Assembly: GCA_020026415.1 (NCBI GenBank)
Contig: JAHHQL010000007.1
Location: forward strand, 1 to 64,000
DNA from: Alistipes sp.
GTDB taxonomy: Bacteria; Bacteroidota; Bacteroidia; Bacteroidales; Rikenellaceae
Direction: 5' to 3'
DNA length: 64,000 bases
Shown: piece by piece, positions 8,774 through 17,752 of the stretch
Layout: the number at the start of each line of letters is the position of its first letter
Numbering within the stretch: the first letter of the stretch is position 1
The notes under the pieces: generated by a model
The model's input: the letters and a program-made list of their open reading frames with translations, nothing else
Databases searched by the model: none
Told to the model about the DNA's origin: nothing
Made by a program: the position numbers and the translations under genes

Positions 8774-9664
8774 TTATAAGAACCGTTCCAAGTAGGAGTG
8801 GATATAGGTTTTGAGTTCGGAGGAATCGACAATCCGAATATCGTCCAGAAGTCCGACCACAAACCGCCCCACGCCCGCCATACCTGCGACCTCCGTATCG
8901 AGCATCCATTTCTCACCGCCCAACGGATGAATATCGCGTTCGGCCAGAGGATACTCCTCACAGAGCAGGTTATAGGCCAGGATGCCCAATTCAAGCTGCA
9001 CGCGGTAACGTGCCGATCCGTGCAGGCGGAACACATCAATGAATCCCTTTTCGTGTTGCGCCTCATACTGCCACGGCCCGCCCTCCCCGACCGAGCCGAT
9101 ACGTGCCGTTTTGAAGAGTTTGCAGGTTGCATCCTCCACATCGTAACACCACACCTCGACGTAGTTGGTCGTGAAGCCGAACGGTTCGACCCGTCGGTCG
9201 CGCACCACCCCGCCGTGTCCCGAACGATAACCTCGCAGGAAAACCTGTCGTTTCTCTTCGATCGCCTCGATCAGCGTATGGATGTTTGGGGCATTCTTAC
9301 CCCGCACAACCGTGTCGGCAAGACTCTTATTGTCATACACCGAATAGAGTTTCTTCTTGAGGTTTTGTTTCAGGAGGTTTGTGTCGTCGATGTTCTCGAT
9401 GGCGCGTTTGAGGATGTGCGCCTCCTCCTCGGTGAAGTGCACCAGTTGAGATATATCCCGAAAATGGGGCGACTCCTTATCCAGACGGATGCAGTCACCC
9501 GTCTTTTTGATCACGAAACCCGCCTCACGGAACGTGTCGATGTAGCGATAGACCGTGCGGCGCGACATGTCGAGTTTCGCGGCCAATTGATCGACATTAT
9601 AGGTCGTGTTGGCCGTCAGCATTTTCATCAAACGGAGCAGTCGCTCCAACTTGGGTTGATCCAT
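8774..9664 (-). CDS. WYL-domain transcriptional regulator
   Basis: 296 residues from the ATG giving MDQPKLERLL; a GTG three codons upstream is possible. Residues 1-60 form a winged helix (YNVDQLAAKLDMSRRTVYRYIDTF in shortened form). The C-terminal half is a WYL ligand-sensing domain, with VFLRGYRSG near 140 and a TTNYVEVWCYD stretch. WYL regulators often respond to nucleic acids or nucleotides and sit near defence, repair or metabolic genes. Here the neighbour is dnaA on the same strand, about 100 bases upstream. The regulated genes are unknown. Confidence 0.85.
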   Translation of the reverse strand: MDQPKLERLLRLMKMLTANTTYNVDQLAAKLDMSRRTVYRYIDTFREAGFVIKKTGDCIRLDKESPHFRDISQLVHFTEEEAHILKRAIENIDDTNLLKQNLKKKLYSVYDNKSLADTVVRGKNAPNIHTLIEAIEEKRQVFLRGYRSGHGGVVRDRRVEPFGFTTNYVEVWCYDVEDATCKLFKTARIGSVGEGGPWQYEAQHEKGFIDVFRLHGSARYRVQLELGILAYNLLCEEYPLAERDIHPLGGEKWMLDTEVAGMAGVGRFVVGLLDDIRIVDSSELKTYIHSYLERFL

Positions 9665-9692
9665 CGCGGGCACAAATTTAAGGGTACGAAAA

Positions 9693-9742
9693 ACGCCATG
9701 CGAAAATCCGACTTCCGATGAAATCGCACCCTCGAATGGCGT
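9693..9742 (-). terminator. Possible terminator after dnaA
   Basis: The arms ACGCCAT (9693-9699) and ATGGCGT (9736-9742) enclose an inner GCGA/TCGC pair. On the minus strand this is followed by a T-run. The pairing has a large asymmetric bulge, so this is tentative. A smaller hairpin (AGACC/GGTCT) overlaps the dnaA stop codon at 9754-9768. Confidence 0.4.
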
Positions 9743-9766
9743 CTATAATTTTAAGACCGCTAAGGT

Positions 9767-11167
9767 CTATTTTGCCAAAATGACCTTCTCGATCTCTTCG
9801 ACCTGCAAGCGGAAGTTCTTGTCCGTCTCCAAGAGATTGGTCACCGCCTTGCACGAGTGAAGCACCGTGGCATGGTTGCGACCGCCAATTGCAGCACCGA
9901 TCGAGGTGAGCGGCTGGTTGGTATGCTTCTTGGCGAGATACATGGCCATCTGTCGCGCCTGTGCCACCTCACGCGTACGCTCCGAAGAGTTCAGTCGCGG
10001 AAGGTCGATTCCCGTTGCCGAGCAAACCTCCTCCAAGATGCCGTCGATGGTCACCTCCTTATGATTTACCTGCACATACTCCTTCAAGACCTCTTTCGCC
10101 AACTTGGTGTTGATCTTACGTCCCAAAAACGCAGCATGTGCCTCCAGCGAAGAAAGTGCACCCTCGATCTCTCGGACATTGGCCAGAATGTTCGTAGCCA
10201 GATAGGAAATCACATCGTCCGAAAGTTGAATTTTCAGTTTTTCGGCCTTGTTCCGAATGATCTTAAATTTCGTATCATAGTCCGGGCAACCGAGTTGAGC
10301 CGACAATCCCCACTTGAAACGGGTCAGAAGTCGCTGCTCGATATCCTTCAACTCCACGGGCGGTTTATCCGAAGTGAGAATCAACTGCTTGCCGGCCAAC
10401 TGAAGGTGGTTGAAAATGTTGAAGAACGCATTCTGCGTACCCGTCTTACCCGTCAGTTCCTGAATATCGTCGATGATCAAAACGTCGATCATCTGGTAGA
10501 AATGAATGAAGTCGGGAATCTCGCCATTCTTGTAAGCCGTCTGGAACTGAGCCTGAAATTTGTTCATCGAGACATACAACACCTGCAATTCGGGGTGACG
10601 CAGACGAACCTCGTGTCCGATCGACTGCACGATATGCGTTTTACCCAAACCCGAATTACCATATATATATAAAGGGTTGAAGGGATTGTTTCCGGGATTC
10701 TCCGCTACGGCCATCCCTGCTGAACGAGCGAGTCGGTTGCATTCGCCTTCGATGAAGGTCGAGAACGTCAGATGCGGATTGAGTTGGGGATCAATAATGA
10801 TCTTCTTCAGACCGGGAATCACAAAAGGGTTTTTGATATTCGCCGTATTGGTCTGCGTATTGAAACGCGAAACAGCCGTCGAATCGGTCTCCTGCTGCGG
10901 CTGTGTCTGACGCGGCACGGCATAGTGCAGACGGGTCTGAGTTCCGTAAAGTTGGGAAATTATCGGACGCAAAAAAGGGATATAGTTTTTCTCGATCTGT
11001 CGTACATAACTCTCGTTGGGAACCCGAAGGCGCAACGTGCTGCCGTCGAAATCCAAAGGTACAATGGGACGGAACCATTTTTCGAATTCCTCCGAAGATG
11101 TTTCCGCCTTGATGCGATCCAGGCAATGTTGCCACATCTCGCTATATGACTGAGAGTTATCTAACAT
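9767..11167 (-). CDS. dnaA: Chromosomal replication initiator protein DnaA
   Basis: 466 residues from the ATG giving MLDNSQSYSEMW; a longer upstream frame lacks family similarity. Domain I is residues 1-80, followed by a Gln/Thr-rich linker (85-115) and an AAA+ domain with Walker A GNSGLGKT (170-177) and Walker B VLIIDDIQ. A C-terminal helix-turn-helix has the DnaA-box signature GGRNHATVLHSC. It opens oriC for replication. It stands alone here: dnaN and recF are not adjacent, and the next upstream gene is a divergent phosphohexomutase. This is common in Bacteroidota. Confidence 0.97.
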   Translation of the reverse strand: MLDNSQSYSEMWQHCLDRIKAETSSEEFEKWFRPIVPLDFDGSTLRLRVPNESYVRQIEKNYIPFLRPIISQLYGTQTRLHYAVPRQTQPQQETDSTAVSRFNTQTNTANIKNPFVIPGLKKIIIDPQLNPHLTFSTFIEGECNRLARSAGMAVAENPGNNPFNPLYIYGNSGLGKTHIVQSIGHEVRLRHPELQVLYVSMNKFQAQFQTAYKNGEIPDFIHFYQMIDVLIIDDIQELTGKTGTQNAFFNIFNHLQLAGKQLILTSDKPPVELKDIEQRLLTRFKWGLSAQLGCPDYDTKFKIIRNKAEKLKIQLSDDVISYLATNILANVREIEGALSSLEAHAAFLGRKINTKLAKEVLKEYVQVNHKEVTIDGILEEVCSATGIDLPRLNSSERTREVAQARQMAMYLAKKHTNQPLTSIGAAIGGRNHATVLHSCKAVTNLLETDKNFRLQVEEIEKVILAK

Positions 11168-11195
11168 AATGAGTCTATATCCGATTTTAGTGCTA

Positions 11196-11227
11196 CAAAG
11201 ATCTGAATTATTTTGCAAAAAACACAA
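11196..11227 (-). promoter_or_regulatory. Possible dnaA promoter
   Basis: On the minus strand a -7-like GATCTTTG (11203-11196) is preceded by TTG at 11227-11225, 21 bases away. The first two bases deviate from TAnnTTTG, so confidence is low. The location 30 bases before the dnaA start fits. Confidence 0.35.
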
Positions 11228-11304
11228 TTTTTTTGGGTTGGAAATGATGATTTTTTATTTATGGCTTCACCATTCCGACAGGTAAATAAATTCAACTCCC
11301 TGAT

Positions 11305-11336
11305 ATTGAATATTCCAAAAAAAAAACGTACCTTTG
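11305..11336 (+). promoter_or_regulatory. Promoter of the phosphohexomutase gene
   Basis: ATTG (11305-11308), a 20-base spacer and TACCTTTG (11329-11336) match the Bacteroidota consensus. The leader of about 55 bases contains a small hairpin, ATCTTTG/CAAAGAT, at 11347-11364 and one DnaA-box-like TTATCCATA at 11372-11380. Confidence 0.75.
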
Positions 11337-11395
11337 TGAGTACTTCATCTTTGAATGCAAAGATAAGATTATTATCCATAAAACCAAATAATATC

Positions 11396-13138
11396 ATGGC
11401 AAATCAATTGGAAGAATTGGTCCTCAGAAAAGCCCAAGGTTGGCTTGACGGACACTATGACGAAGAGACCAAGAAACAAGTCAAATACTTGATTGACAAT
11501 GATAAAAACGAACTGATCGAGAGTTTTTACAAGGATCTCGAATTTGGTACGGGCGGTTTGCGCGGCATTATGGGTGTCGGTTCGAACCGCATGAACATCT
11601 ATACGGTGGGCGCAGCCACTCAGGGCTTGGCCAACTACCTGAAAGAATGTTTCAAAGGTCAGGAAATCCGTGTGGCAATCGCACACGACAGCCGCAACAA
11701 TTCACGCATGTTTGCCGAGCATGTTGCCGATATTTTCGCCTCAAACGCCATCCGCGTCTATCTGTTCGACGCCCTGCGTCCCACTCCCGAATTGAGTTTC
11801 GCAATTCGCGAACTCCACTGCCAGTCGGGTGTGGTCGTTACCGCTTCGCACAACCCCAAGGAGTACAACGGCTACAAGGCCTACTGGGCCGATGGTTCGC
11901 AGGTTACCCCGCCCCACGACAAGAACATCATCAAGGAGGTCGAGAAGATCACCGATGTCGATATGATCCGATCGGGTCTGCACAAGGAACTGATCGAGAT
12001 CCTCGACGAGAAATTCGACGAGATTTATTTAAATAAGGTACACGAGTTGTCGCTGGCTTCGGACAGCATCCGCAAGTTTCACGACATGAAGATCGTTTAC
12101 TCGCCGATGCACGGTGCCGGCGTTCGTCTGGTTCCCGCATCGTTGAAGAAATGGGGCTTCACCAACGTCATCATGGTTCCCGAACAGTCGGTCATCGACG
12201 GCAACTTCCCGACCGTCGAGTCGCCGAACCCTGAGGAGCGCAAGACCATGTCGATGGCCATCGCACTGGGTGCCAAAGAGGGTGCCGATCTGGTAATGGC
12301 AACCGACCCCGACTCGGACCGTATCGGTCTGGCACTGCGCAACCAGAAAGGCGAATATGTACTTCTGAACGGCAACCAGACCCTCATGTTGCTGATGAGT
12401 TACCAGCTGACCCGTTGGGCCGAACGCGGTGAACTCGACGGCAACCAGTTTGTCGTAAAAACGATCGTCACCTCGCAGATGGCCAATGCCATTGCCGCCC
12501 ATTTCGGCGTGAAATGCTACGAGTGTCTGACCGGGTTCAAATACATCGCCAAGATCATCCGCGAACAGGAAGGCAAAGCCAAATACATCGGTGGCGGCGA
12601 GGAGTCGTTCGGCTATCTGGCAGGCGACTATGTACGCGACAAAGACGGTGTTTCGGCCTGCTCATTGGCTGCCGAGGCCGCCGCATGGGCTCGCGACACG
12701 ATGGGGCTGACGCTCTTCGAGTGGTTGCAGCAGTTGTATGTGAAATACGGTTTCTACCGCGAGATGCAGGTTCCCGTTGTCCGTAAGGGCAAAGAGGGTG
12801 CCGAACTGATTCAGAAGATGATGGTTGATTTCCGTCAGAACCCGCCCAAGCAGATCATCGGATCGCCCGTCGTGAAGATCAACGACTTCCAGACGCGCGA
12901 AACGCTCGATTTGCGTACCGGCGAGAAGACTCCGATCGAAATCGACCAGAGCAACGTACTCCAATGGTTCACGGAAGACGGCACCATCGTATCGGTGCGT
13001 CCCTCCGGCACGGAACCCAAGATTAAATTCTACTTCGGTGTAAAGAGCGAGTTGAAGTCTGTGGAAGACTTTGACAAGGTGCAGAAGGAGTTGGACGAGA
13101 AACTCGAAGCAATCAAGAAAGATCTTAAATTGGAATAA
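11396..13138 (+). CDS. Phospho-sugar mutase (phosphoglucomutase/phosphomannomutase)
   Basis: 580 residues from the ATG giving MANQLEEL; in-frame sequence upstream is promoter and leader. It is an alpha-D-phosphohexomutase that moves phosphate between C1 and C6 of hexoses, linking glycolysis to glycan precursors. The phosphoserine is Ser151 in TASHNP. The metal loop DPDSDR lies near residue 305, the sugar-binding GGGEESFGY near 400, and the phosphate-binding RPSGTEPKIKFY near the C-terminus. The length matches the long PgcA-type PGM/PMM class. fabD starts 17 bases after its stop, so the two are probably co-transcribed. Confidence 0.92.
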   Translation: MANQLEELVLRKAQGWLDGHYDEETKKQVKYLIDNDKNELIESFYKDLEFGTGGLRGIMGVGSNRMNIYTVGAATQGLANYLKECFKGQEIRVAIAHDSRNNSRMFAEHVADIFASNAIRVYLFDALRPTPELSFAIRELHCQSGVVVTASHNPKEYNGYKAYWADGSQVTPPHDKNIIKEVEKITDVDMIRSGLHKELIEILDEKFDEIYLNKVHELSLASDSIRKFHDMKIVYSPMHGAGVRLVPASLKKWGFTNVIMVPEQSVIDGNFPTVESPNPEERKTMSMAIALGAKEGADLVMATDPDSDRIGLALRNQKGEYVLLNGNQTLMLLMSYQLTRWAERGELDGNQFVVKTIVTSQMANAIAAHFGVKCYECLTGFKYIAKIIREQEGKAKYIGGGEESFGYLAGDYVRDKDGVSACSLAAEAAAWARDTMGLTLFEWLQQLYVKYGFYREMQVPVVRKGKEGAELIQKMMVDFRQNPPKQIIGSPVVKINDFQTRETLDLRTGEKTPIEIDQSNVLQWFTEDGTIVSVRPSGTEPKIKFYFGVKSELKSVEDFDKVQKELDEKLEAIKKDLKLE

Positions 13139-13155
13139 ATTTAAAACCTAAAAGC

Positions 13156-14037
13156 ATGAAACACGCATATGTGTTCCCCGGTCAGGGAGCCCAATATTCC
13201 GGCATGGGCAAAGACCTCTATGAAAACAACGCCGAGGCAAAGGCTCTTTTTGAAAAAGCCAACGAAATCCTCGGATTCCGCATTACCGACATCATGTTCG
13301 GCGGTACAGCCGAGGAATTGAAGCAGACGAACGTCACGCAGCCTGCCGTATTCCTCCACTCGGTGATTCTTGCCAAGACCTTGGACGTAAAACCCGATGC
13401 TGTTGCAGGACACTCGCTCGGCGAGTTCTCGGCACTGGTCGTCAGCGGTGCGCTCTCGTTCGAGGACGGTCTCCGTCTGGTTGCAAAACGTGCTGCCGCC
13501 ATGCAGGCCGCCTGCGAGGTTCAGCCCGGTACGATGGCTGCCGTTCTCGGTCTGAAGGACGAGGTTGTCGAGCAGATCTGCAAGGAGACCGAGGGTACGG
13601 TTGTTGCCGCAAACTACAACTGCCCCGGACAGTTGGTTATTTCGGGTGCCGTAGAGGCCATTGACGCCGCTTGCGAAAAGGCTAAGGCCGCAGGTGCCCG
13701 CCGTGCACTGAAACTGCCCGTAGGCGGTGCGTTCCACTCGCCGCTGATGGAACCCGCCCGTGTGGAACTCGAAAAAGCCATCATGGAGGCTCCTTTCCAA
13801 ACGCCTTCGTGTCCGATCTACCAGAATGTCGATGCCAAGCCCCATACCGATGCCGCCGAGATCAAGAACAACCTGATCGCACAACTGACCTCTCCGGTAC
13901 GTTGGACCTACATCGTCGAGTACATGCTCAAGGACGATTTCACTCGCTTCACGGAATTGGGACCGGGCACCGTTCTCCAAGGTCTGATCAAAAAAGTATC
14001 TGCCGACGTCGAAATCGAATCGAAATCCGCGTTATAA
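13156..14037 (+). CDS. fabD: Malonyl-CoA:ACP transacylase
   Basis: 293 residues, standard for FabD, which loads malonyl groups onto acyl carrier protein for fatty-acid synthesis. The N-terminal FPGQGAQYSGMG motif is present. The nucleophile is Ser87 in AGHSLGE and the catalytic His is His194 in GGAFHSPLM. It lies directly downstream of the phosphohexomutase gene and ends at a hairpin terminator. Other fab genes are not in the window. Confidence 0.95.
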   Translation: MKHAYVFPGQGAQYSGMGKDLYENNAEAKALFEKANEILGFRITDIMFGGTAEELKQTNVTQPAVFLHSVILAKTLDVKPDAVAGHSLGEFSALVVSGALSFEDGLRLVAKRAAAMQAACEVQPGTMAAVLGLKDEVVEQICKETEGTVVAANYNCPGQLVISGAVEAIDAACEKAKAAGARRALKLPVGGAFHSPLMEPARVELEKAIMEAPFQTPSCPIYQNVDAKPHTDAAEIKNNLIAQLTSPVRWTYIVEYMLKDDFTRFTELGPGTVLQGLIKKVSADVEIESKSAL

Positions 14038-14070
14038 CAGATTTCCACAAATCAAGGTGTCTTACGACAG

Positions 14071-14103
14071 ACCGACCGGACTCATCAAAATCCGGTCGGT
14101 TTG
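14071..14103 (+). terminator. Terminator after fabD
   Basis: A 10-bp stem, ACCGACCGGA with TCCGGTCGGT, has a 10-base loop. The T-run after it is short (GGTTTG). Confidence 0.65.
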
Positions 14104-14380
14104 CCGTATAACCTTTCATTCAAAAGTTTCTTTTACGAACGAAAAAGCATTCATGCCCCGCCTCCGCCGACAAATGCTCCGAAAACCGGAAGAAACTTCA
14201 AAGGAAAATAAAATTTTGCAGCAATTATCTATCAATCTGAAAACCAAATGTTTAAAAAGATTTCAGTGTTAAGAAACCTTTAAATTACTTAATTTTCTAC
14301 TTAAATTATTTAAATAGTTGTTGTAGTTTTTAAATTTCCTTATTACATTTGTACCCGTTAGTAAAAAAGGACAAGGAATA
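14104..14380. other. Gene-free interval upstream of the ROK regulator
   Basis: No convincing gene. It holds a nested inverted repeat (AAGTTTCTT at 14124-14132 with AAGAAACTT at 14190-14198, and AGCATT at 14146-14151 with AATGCT at 14173-14178). A strongly A/T-rich block follows at 14278-14340 with repeated CTTAAATT-like words, possibly an operator for the downstream ROK protein. The promoter is at its end. Confidence 0.4.
14320..14351 (+). promoter_or_regulatory. Promoter of the ROK regulator gene
   Basis: GTTG (14320-14323), a 20-base spacer and TACATTTG (14344-14351) agree with the Bacteroidota consensus. The ATG is at 14381, giving a leader of about 25 bases. Confidence 0.7.
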
Positions 14381-15607
14381 ATGACATCACTGACCGAATT
14401 TTTCAATCTGCATGAAGATGATACCTTGAAGGGTATCACCCACAAGAACAACATCATCAAAAGAAATATCATCGCTTTCATGGCGATCAACGGCGAGTGT
14501 ACACTTTCCGAACTTACCAAAGAACTGCACATCAGCGTGCCTACCATGACCAAACTGGTGCAGGAACTTGTCGATGAGAACATCGTCATGAACCTCGGTA
14601 AGGAAGAAACACCCGGCGGACGCCGTCCCAACGTATTCGGTTTGGCAAGTTCGGCAATTTATTTTGCCGGTGTCAGCGTGGGACGTGATAATATGTATTT
14701 CCTGATCACCGATCTCCAGAATAATATCATCAAAGAAGATATGATCTCCTTTGATTTGCAGGATCGTCCCCAGTGTATGGAACACATCGTCTCCAACATC
14801 GAGAACTTCATCGAGAACTGCGGCATCGACCGTGGTAAGATTCTCGGATTGGGCGTCTGCATGACCGGTCGTGTGAATCCCGACACGGGTCGCAGTTACA
14901 AATACTTCACCACCAGCGAAAATTCGTTGCGAGACATTCTGGAAGAGCGTATCGGCATCCGTGTATTGCTCGAAAACGATACCCGCGCACGTTGCTACGC
15001 CGAATATACCTGCGGCAAATCGAAGGACGAGAGCAACGTCCTCTACCTGCACATGGGTCGCGGTGTCGCCATCGGTATCGTCGTGGACGGCAAGTTGTAC
15101 TACGGTAAGAGCGGTTTCGCAGGCGAGTTCGGCCACATCCCGTTCTTCGACAACGAAATCATCTGCTCTTGTGGCAAGAAAGGTTGTCTGGAGACCGAGG
15201 TTTCGGGTATTGCCATCGAGCAGAAGATGCAGCACCTGATCGAAAGCGGTGTGAACACCATCCTGAAAGAAAAATACGCCAACAAGGAGACAATCCACAT
15301 CGACGACATCATCGCGGCCGCCAAGAACGACGACAACCTCTCCATCGAACTGATCGAGGAAGCCGGTGAAAAGGTCGGCAAGGCAGTTGCCTTCCTGATC
15401 AACACGTTCAACCCGGAAACCGTAATCGTGGGTGGTAACATGGCAGCCGCCGGCGACTACATCATGTTGCCGCTGAAATCGGCCACAAACAAATACTCGC
15501 TGAACCTCGTTTACAAAGACACGAAGTTCCGTCTGTCGAAGATGAACGAGAACGCCAACGCATGGGGTGTGGCGATGTTGATCCGCAATAAGGTAATCGG
15601 TCTTTAA
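14381..15607 (+). CDS. ROK-family transcriptional regulator
   Basis: 408 residues. An N-terminal winged helix (CTLSELTKELHISVPTMTKL within residues 45-75) precedes a ROK sugar-kinase-like domain. The zinc motif CSCGKKGCLE lies near residue 263. This arrangement is that of NagC/XylR-type repressors that sense phosphorylated or free sugars. The amino-sugar genes at the window start are a reasonable but unproven target. Its stop codon shares one base with the start of the GNAT gene (TAATG), so the two are translationally coupled. Confidence 0.9.
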   Translation: MTSLTEFFNLHEDDTLKGITHKNNIIKRNIIAFMAINGECTLSELTKELHISVPTMTKLVQELVDENIVMNLGKEETPGGRRPNVFGLASSAIYFAGVSVGRDNMYFLITDLQNNIIKEDMISFDLQDRPQCMEHIVSNIENFIENCGIDRGKILGLGVCMTGRVNPDTGRSYKYFTTSENSLRDILEERIGIRVLLENDTRARCYAEYTCGKSKDESNVLYLHMGRGVAIGIVVDGKLYYGKSGFAGEFGHIPFFDNEIICSCGKKGCLETEVSGIAIEQKMQHLIESGVNTILKEKYANKETIHIDDIIAAAKNDDNLSIELIEEAGEKVGKAVAFLINTFNPETVIVGGNMAAAGDYIMLPLKSATNKYSLNLVYKDTKFRLSKMNENANAWGVAMLIRNKVIGL

Positions 15608-16128
15608 TGACACTTCGCGGTGCTTTGATTTCGCTCAGAGCCGTCGAACCACAGGACATTGACGAGATGTATCTATGGGAAAACGACCCCGAAACATGGA
15701 AAGATGACATTGCACGCGAGCCTCTTTCACGACACGCATTGGAGCGTTTCGTCGAGGAGCAACGCTACGACATTTTCCAGACCCGCCAGCAACGGCTTGT
15801 GATCGAACGCCAAAGCGACCATAAGGCAGTCGGCTGTATCGACCTTTTCGAGGTTGAACCGCTCCACTGCCGTGCAGGAATCGGCATCCTGATCTATCCT
15901 GCGGAAGATCGTCGCAAAGGATACGCCTCGGAAGCTCTTTCGCTCGTGACAGAATACACGCGGGAAGCACTTCGGATTCACCAGTTGTGGTGTGAGATTG
16001 ATATTCGCAACACGGCAAGCCTCGGCTTGTTCCGCAAAGCAGGATTCAGGGAAACAGGCATCAGGCACGATTGGGTGTGGTCGCCAGAAGGATACAGCGA
16101 TACCTGTTTTATGCAGAAAATTCTTTAA
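15607..16128 (+). CDS. GNAT-family N-acetyltransferase, RimJ/RimL-like
   Basis: 173 residues with the GNAT fold. The acetyl-CoA site is represented by GILIYPAEDRRKGYASEAL near residues 97-115, and the late motif is NTASLGLFRKAGFRETG. Substrates of this subgroup are N-terminal amines of proteins or small amines; the actual substrate is unknown. The one-base stop/start overlap with the ROK gene puts it in the same operon, and a terminator follows. Confidence 0.85.
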   Translation: MTLRGALISLRAVEPQDIDEMYLWENDPETWKDDIAREPLSRHALERFVEEQRYDIFQTRQQRLVIERQSDHKAVGCIDLFEVEPLHCRAGIGILIYPAEDRRKGYASEALSLVTEYTREALRIHQLWCEIDIRNTASLGLFRKAGFRETGIRHDWVWSPEGYSDTCFMQKIL

Positions 16129-16133
16129 TTTAA

Positions 16134-16167
16134 AAAAGGCAGTTTCTCAATATGGAAACTGCCTTTT
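16134..16167 (+). terminator. Terminator of the ROK-GNAT operon
   Basis: A 13-bp stem, AAAAGGCAGTTTC with GAAACTGCCTTTT, has an 8-base loop and sits just after the GNAT stop. Confidence 0.85.
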
Positions 16168-16191
16168 AGTTTGTTTTTGGGAAAGACAAAA

Positions 16192-16227
16192 AAAACGGGA
16201 ACACGTTTTAAGACGTGTTCCCGTTTT
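16192..16227 (-). terminator. Terminator of the TlpA-like lipoprotein gene
   Basis: A perfect 15-bp stem (AAAACGGGAACACGT and its complement) has a 6-base loop. On the minus strand it is followed by a long T-run. Confidence 0.9.
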
Positions 16228-16248
16228 GGTTTCGGGAATTGAACCTGC

Positions 16249-17607
16249 TCAGATAAATTTGAGTTTACGCAGCGTCAAAGCCGTTTTGTCATCCGACGGC
16301 GAAGTCATCTCGGAATTGATGATGCGACCGCTCTTGTCGAGCAGGATAAAACGGGGAATCGACTTGATGTTGTAGATCTGCTGGAACTCGGTACCTTTAC
16401 CCATCCACAGTTGATCACCGACCAATTTATCCTCCTTGACGGCACTCTGCCATGCGGCTTTGTCCTCATCGACCGAAAGGCTCACAAAAGCGATACGACG
16501 ACCCTCAAAGAGTTTCTTCAGGTCTTTCATGGCTTTCTGCTCCTGACGGCAGGGCTTGCACCATGATGCCCAAACATCGACATAGATATATTTACCGGAA
16601 AAATCCTTCAAAGAGAACTCCTTGCCCTGCATATCCACGGCTTTGAAGTCGGGCGATACGAAACCGACGCTCACGGGATCAAGCGTTGAAATCTGCTTCT
16701 CGAAATCGGCGATGAGTTCGGGATCGGTAACCACCTTACGCACCAAGGTCATCAACTCCTCGGTCTGCTTGTCGCCATTCGTCAAGATATAGTTCAAAGC
16801 CATCGTATAGACAATCGTCTGCTTTACCTTCTCGTTCTTGAAGTTATCGGCCACATACTGAACCATGCCGAGACGTTTCTCGTAAGCCGATTTGAAGCCC
16901 TGCTTCTCCTCCAACAGCACGGGAATACCCTGCTCAAGGAACGAACGGTAAGCATCGACCCACAGCATATCCTCACGTTCGACGATCAGACGGCGGATGG
17001 CATCATAATACGTATCGTTGTAGGAGAACTCGCCTGCTTTCCATGCGTGACCCAGCGGATACATGATCAGGGTGTGGGCAAACATATAATCCAGACGCGC
17101 CTGTTCCAATTTAAAAAATTCGGGGCATTTGCGATCCAACTTCAACTCGGACATGTGTTTGATCACATCCTCCAGTTTCTGATTCAGATCGGCAGTGAAC
17201 GGTTCCCAGTTCAAGGCGAAATCGGGAGGTTTCGGGAGGGTAACCTGTTGCAGGTAATCGCAAGCCACCTCGTTATAACCCTCGACCTTCACACCCTCCT
17301 CCTTGAACGTGCGCGAATCGAATTTCAGCGTCACATTGCGACCTTTCTCCAGAAAGATCTTCTTGGAAGAGTCCTCGCCATAAACGATCTTCGGGAAAGC
17401 ATCGCCGATACCCGAAAGCGTCAGCGAACCGCAACCTTCATCATCGAGTGCGATTTTATAGTCGGCCACACGGTCGATCATGATTCCGACCTCCTTGACC
17501 GTGGGATTCTCCACCTCAACATTGATCACAATGTCACCCGACGGATTCTTTTGGGAGCAGGCGGAGGCGAAGAACACCAACGCCGCAATAAGTAATTTTT
17601 TCATCAT
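16249..17607 (-). CDS. TlpA-like thioredoxin-domain lipoprotein
   Basis: 452 residues from the ATG giving MMKKLLIA; in-frame sequence further upstream has no signal character. The lipobox ASAC makes Cys17 the lipidated residue. An N-terminal DUF4369-like beta domain and helical middle lead to a C-terminal AhpC/TSA-thioredoxin domain with the redox motif WCKPC near residue 348. Such lipoproteins act in the periplasm, often as thiol reductants or in redox sensing and cytochrome or peptidase maturation. The partner is unknown. It is a single gene with its own promoter and terminator. Confidence 0.88.
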   Translation of the reverse strand: MMKKLLIAALVFFASACSQKNPSGDIVINVEVENPTVKEVGIMIDRVADYKIALDDEGCGSLTLSGIGDAFPKIVYGEDSSKKIFLEKGRNVTLKFDSRTFKEEGVKVEGYNEVACDYLQQVTLPKPPDFALNWEPFTADLNQKLEDVIKHMSELKLDRKCPEFFKLEQARLDYMFAHTLIMYPLGHAWKAGEFSYNDTYYDAIRRLIVEREDMLWVDAYRSFLEQGIPVLLEEKQGFKSAYEKRLGMVQYVADNFKNEKVKQTIVYTMALNYILTNGDKQTEELMTLVRKVVTDPELIADFEKQISTLDPVSVGFVSPDFKAVDMQGKEFSLKDFSGKYIYVDVWASWCKPCRQEQKAMKDLKKLFEGRRIAFVSLSVDEDKAAWQSAVKEDKLVGDQLWMGKGTEFQQIYNIKSIPRFILLDKSGRIINSEMTSPSDDKTALTLRKLKFI

Positions 17608-17625
17608 GCTATATTTGTAAAGTTT

Positions 17626-17633
17626 CAAAATTA
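17626..17633 (-). promoter_or_regulatory. -7 box for the TlpA-like lipoprotein gene
   Basis: TAATTTTG on the minus strand, about 20 bases before the start codon, matches TAnnTTTG. No clear -33 element was found. Confidence 0.45.
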
Positions 17634-17707
17634 ATCGGTTTTTATCGTGTAAATATAGGATTTTCCCCCGGAAGTTCCAAAACAGAAGCCTCATTCGGCA
17701 CATAAAA

Positions 17708-17733
17708 AAGCCTCCGTCGGGTAACGGAGGCTT
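17708..17733 (-). terminator. Terminator of the pyrophosphatase gene
   Basis: A 10-bp stem, AAGCCTCCGT with ACGGAGGCTT, has a 6-base loop and a T-run on the minus strand. Confidence 0.88.
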
Positions 17734-17752
17734 AAAATTGGAAATACAGGGG

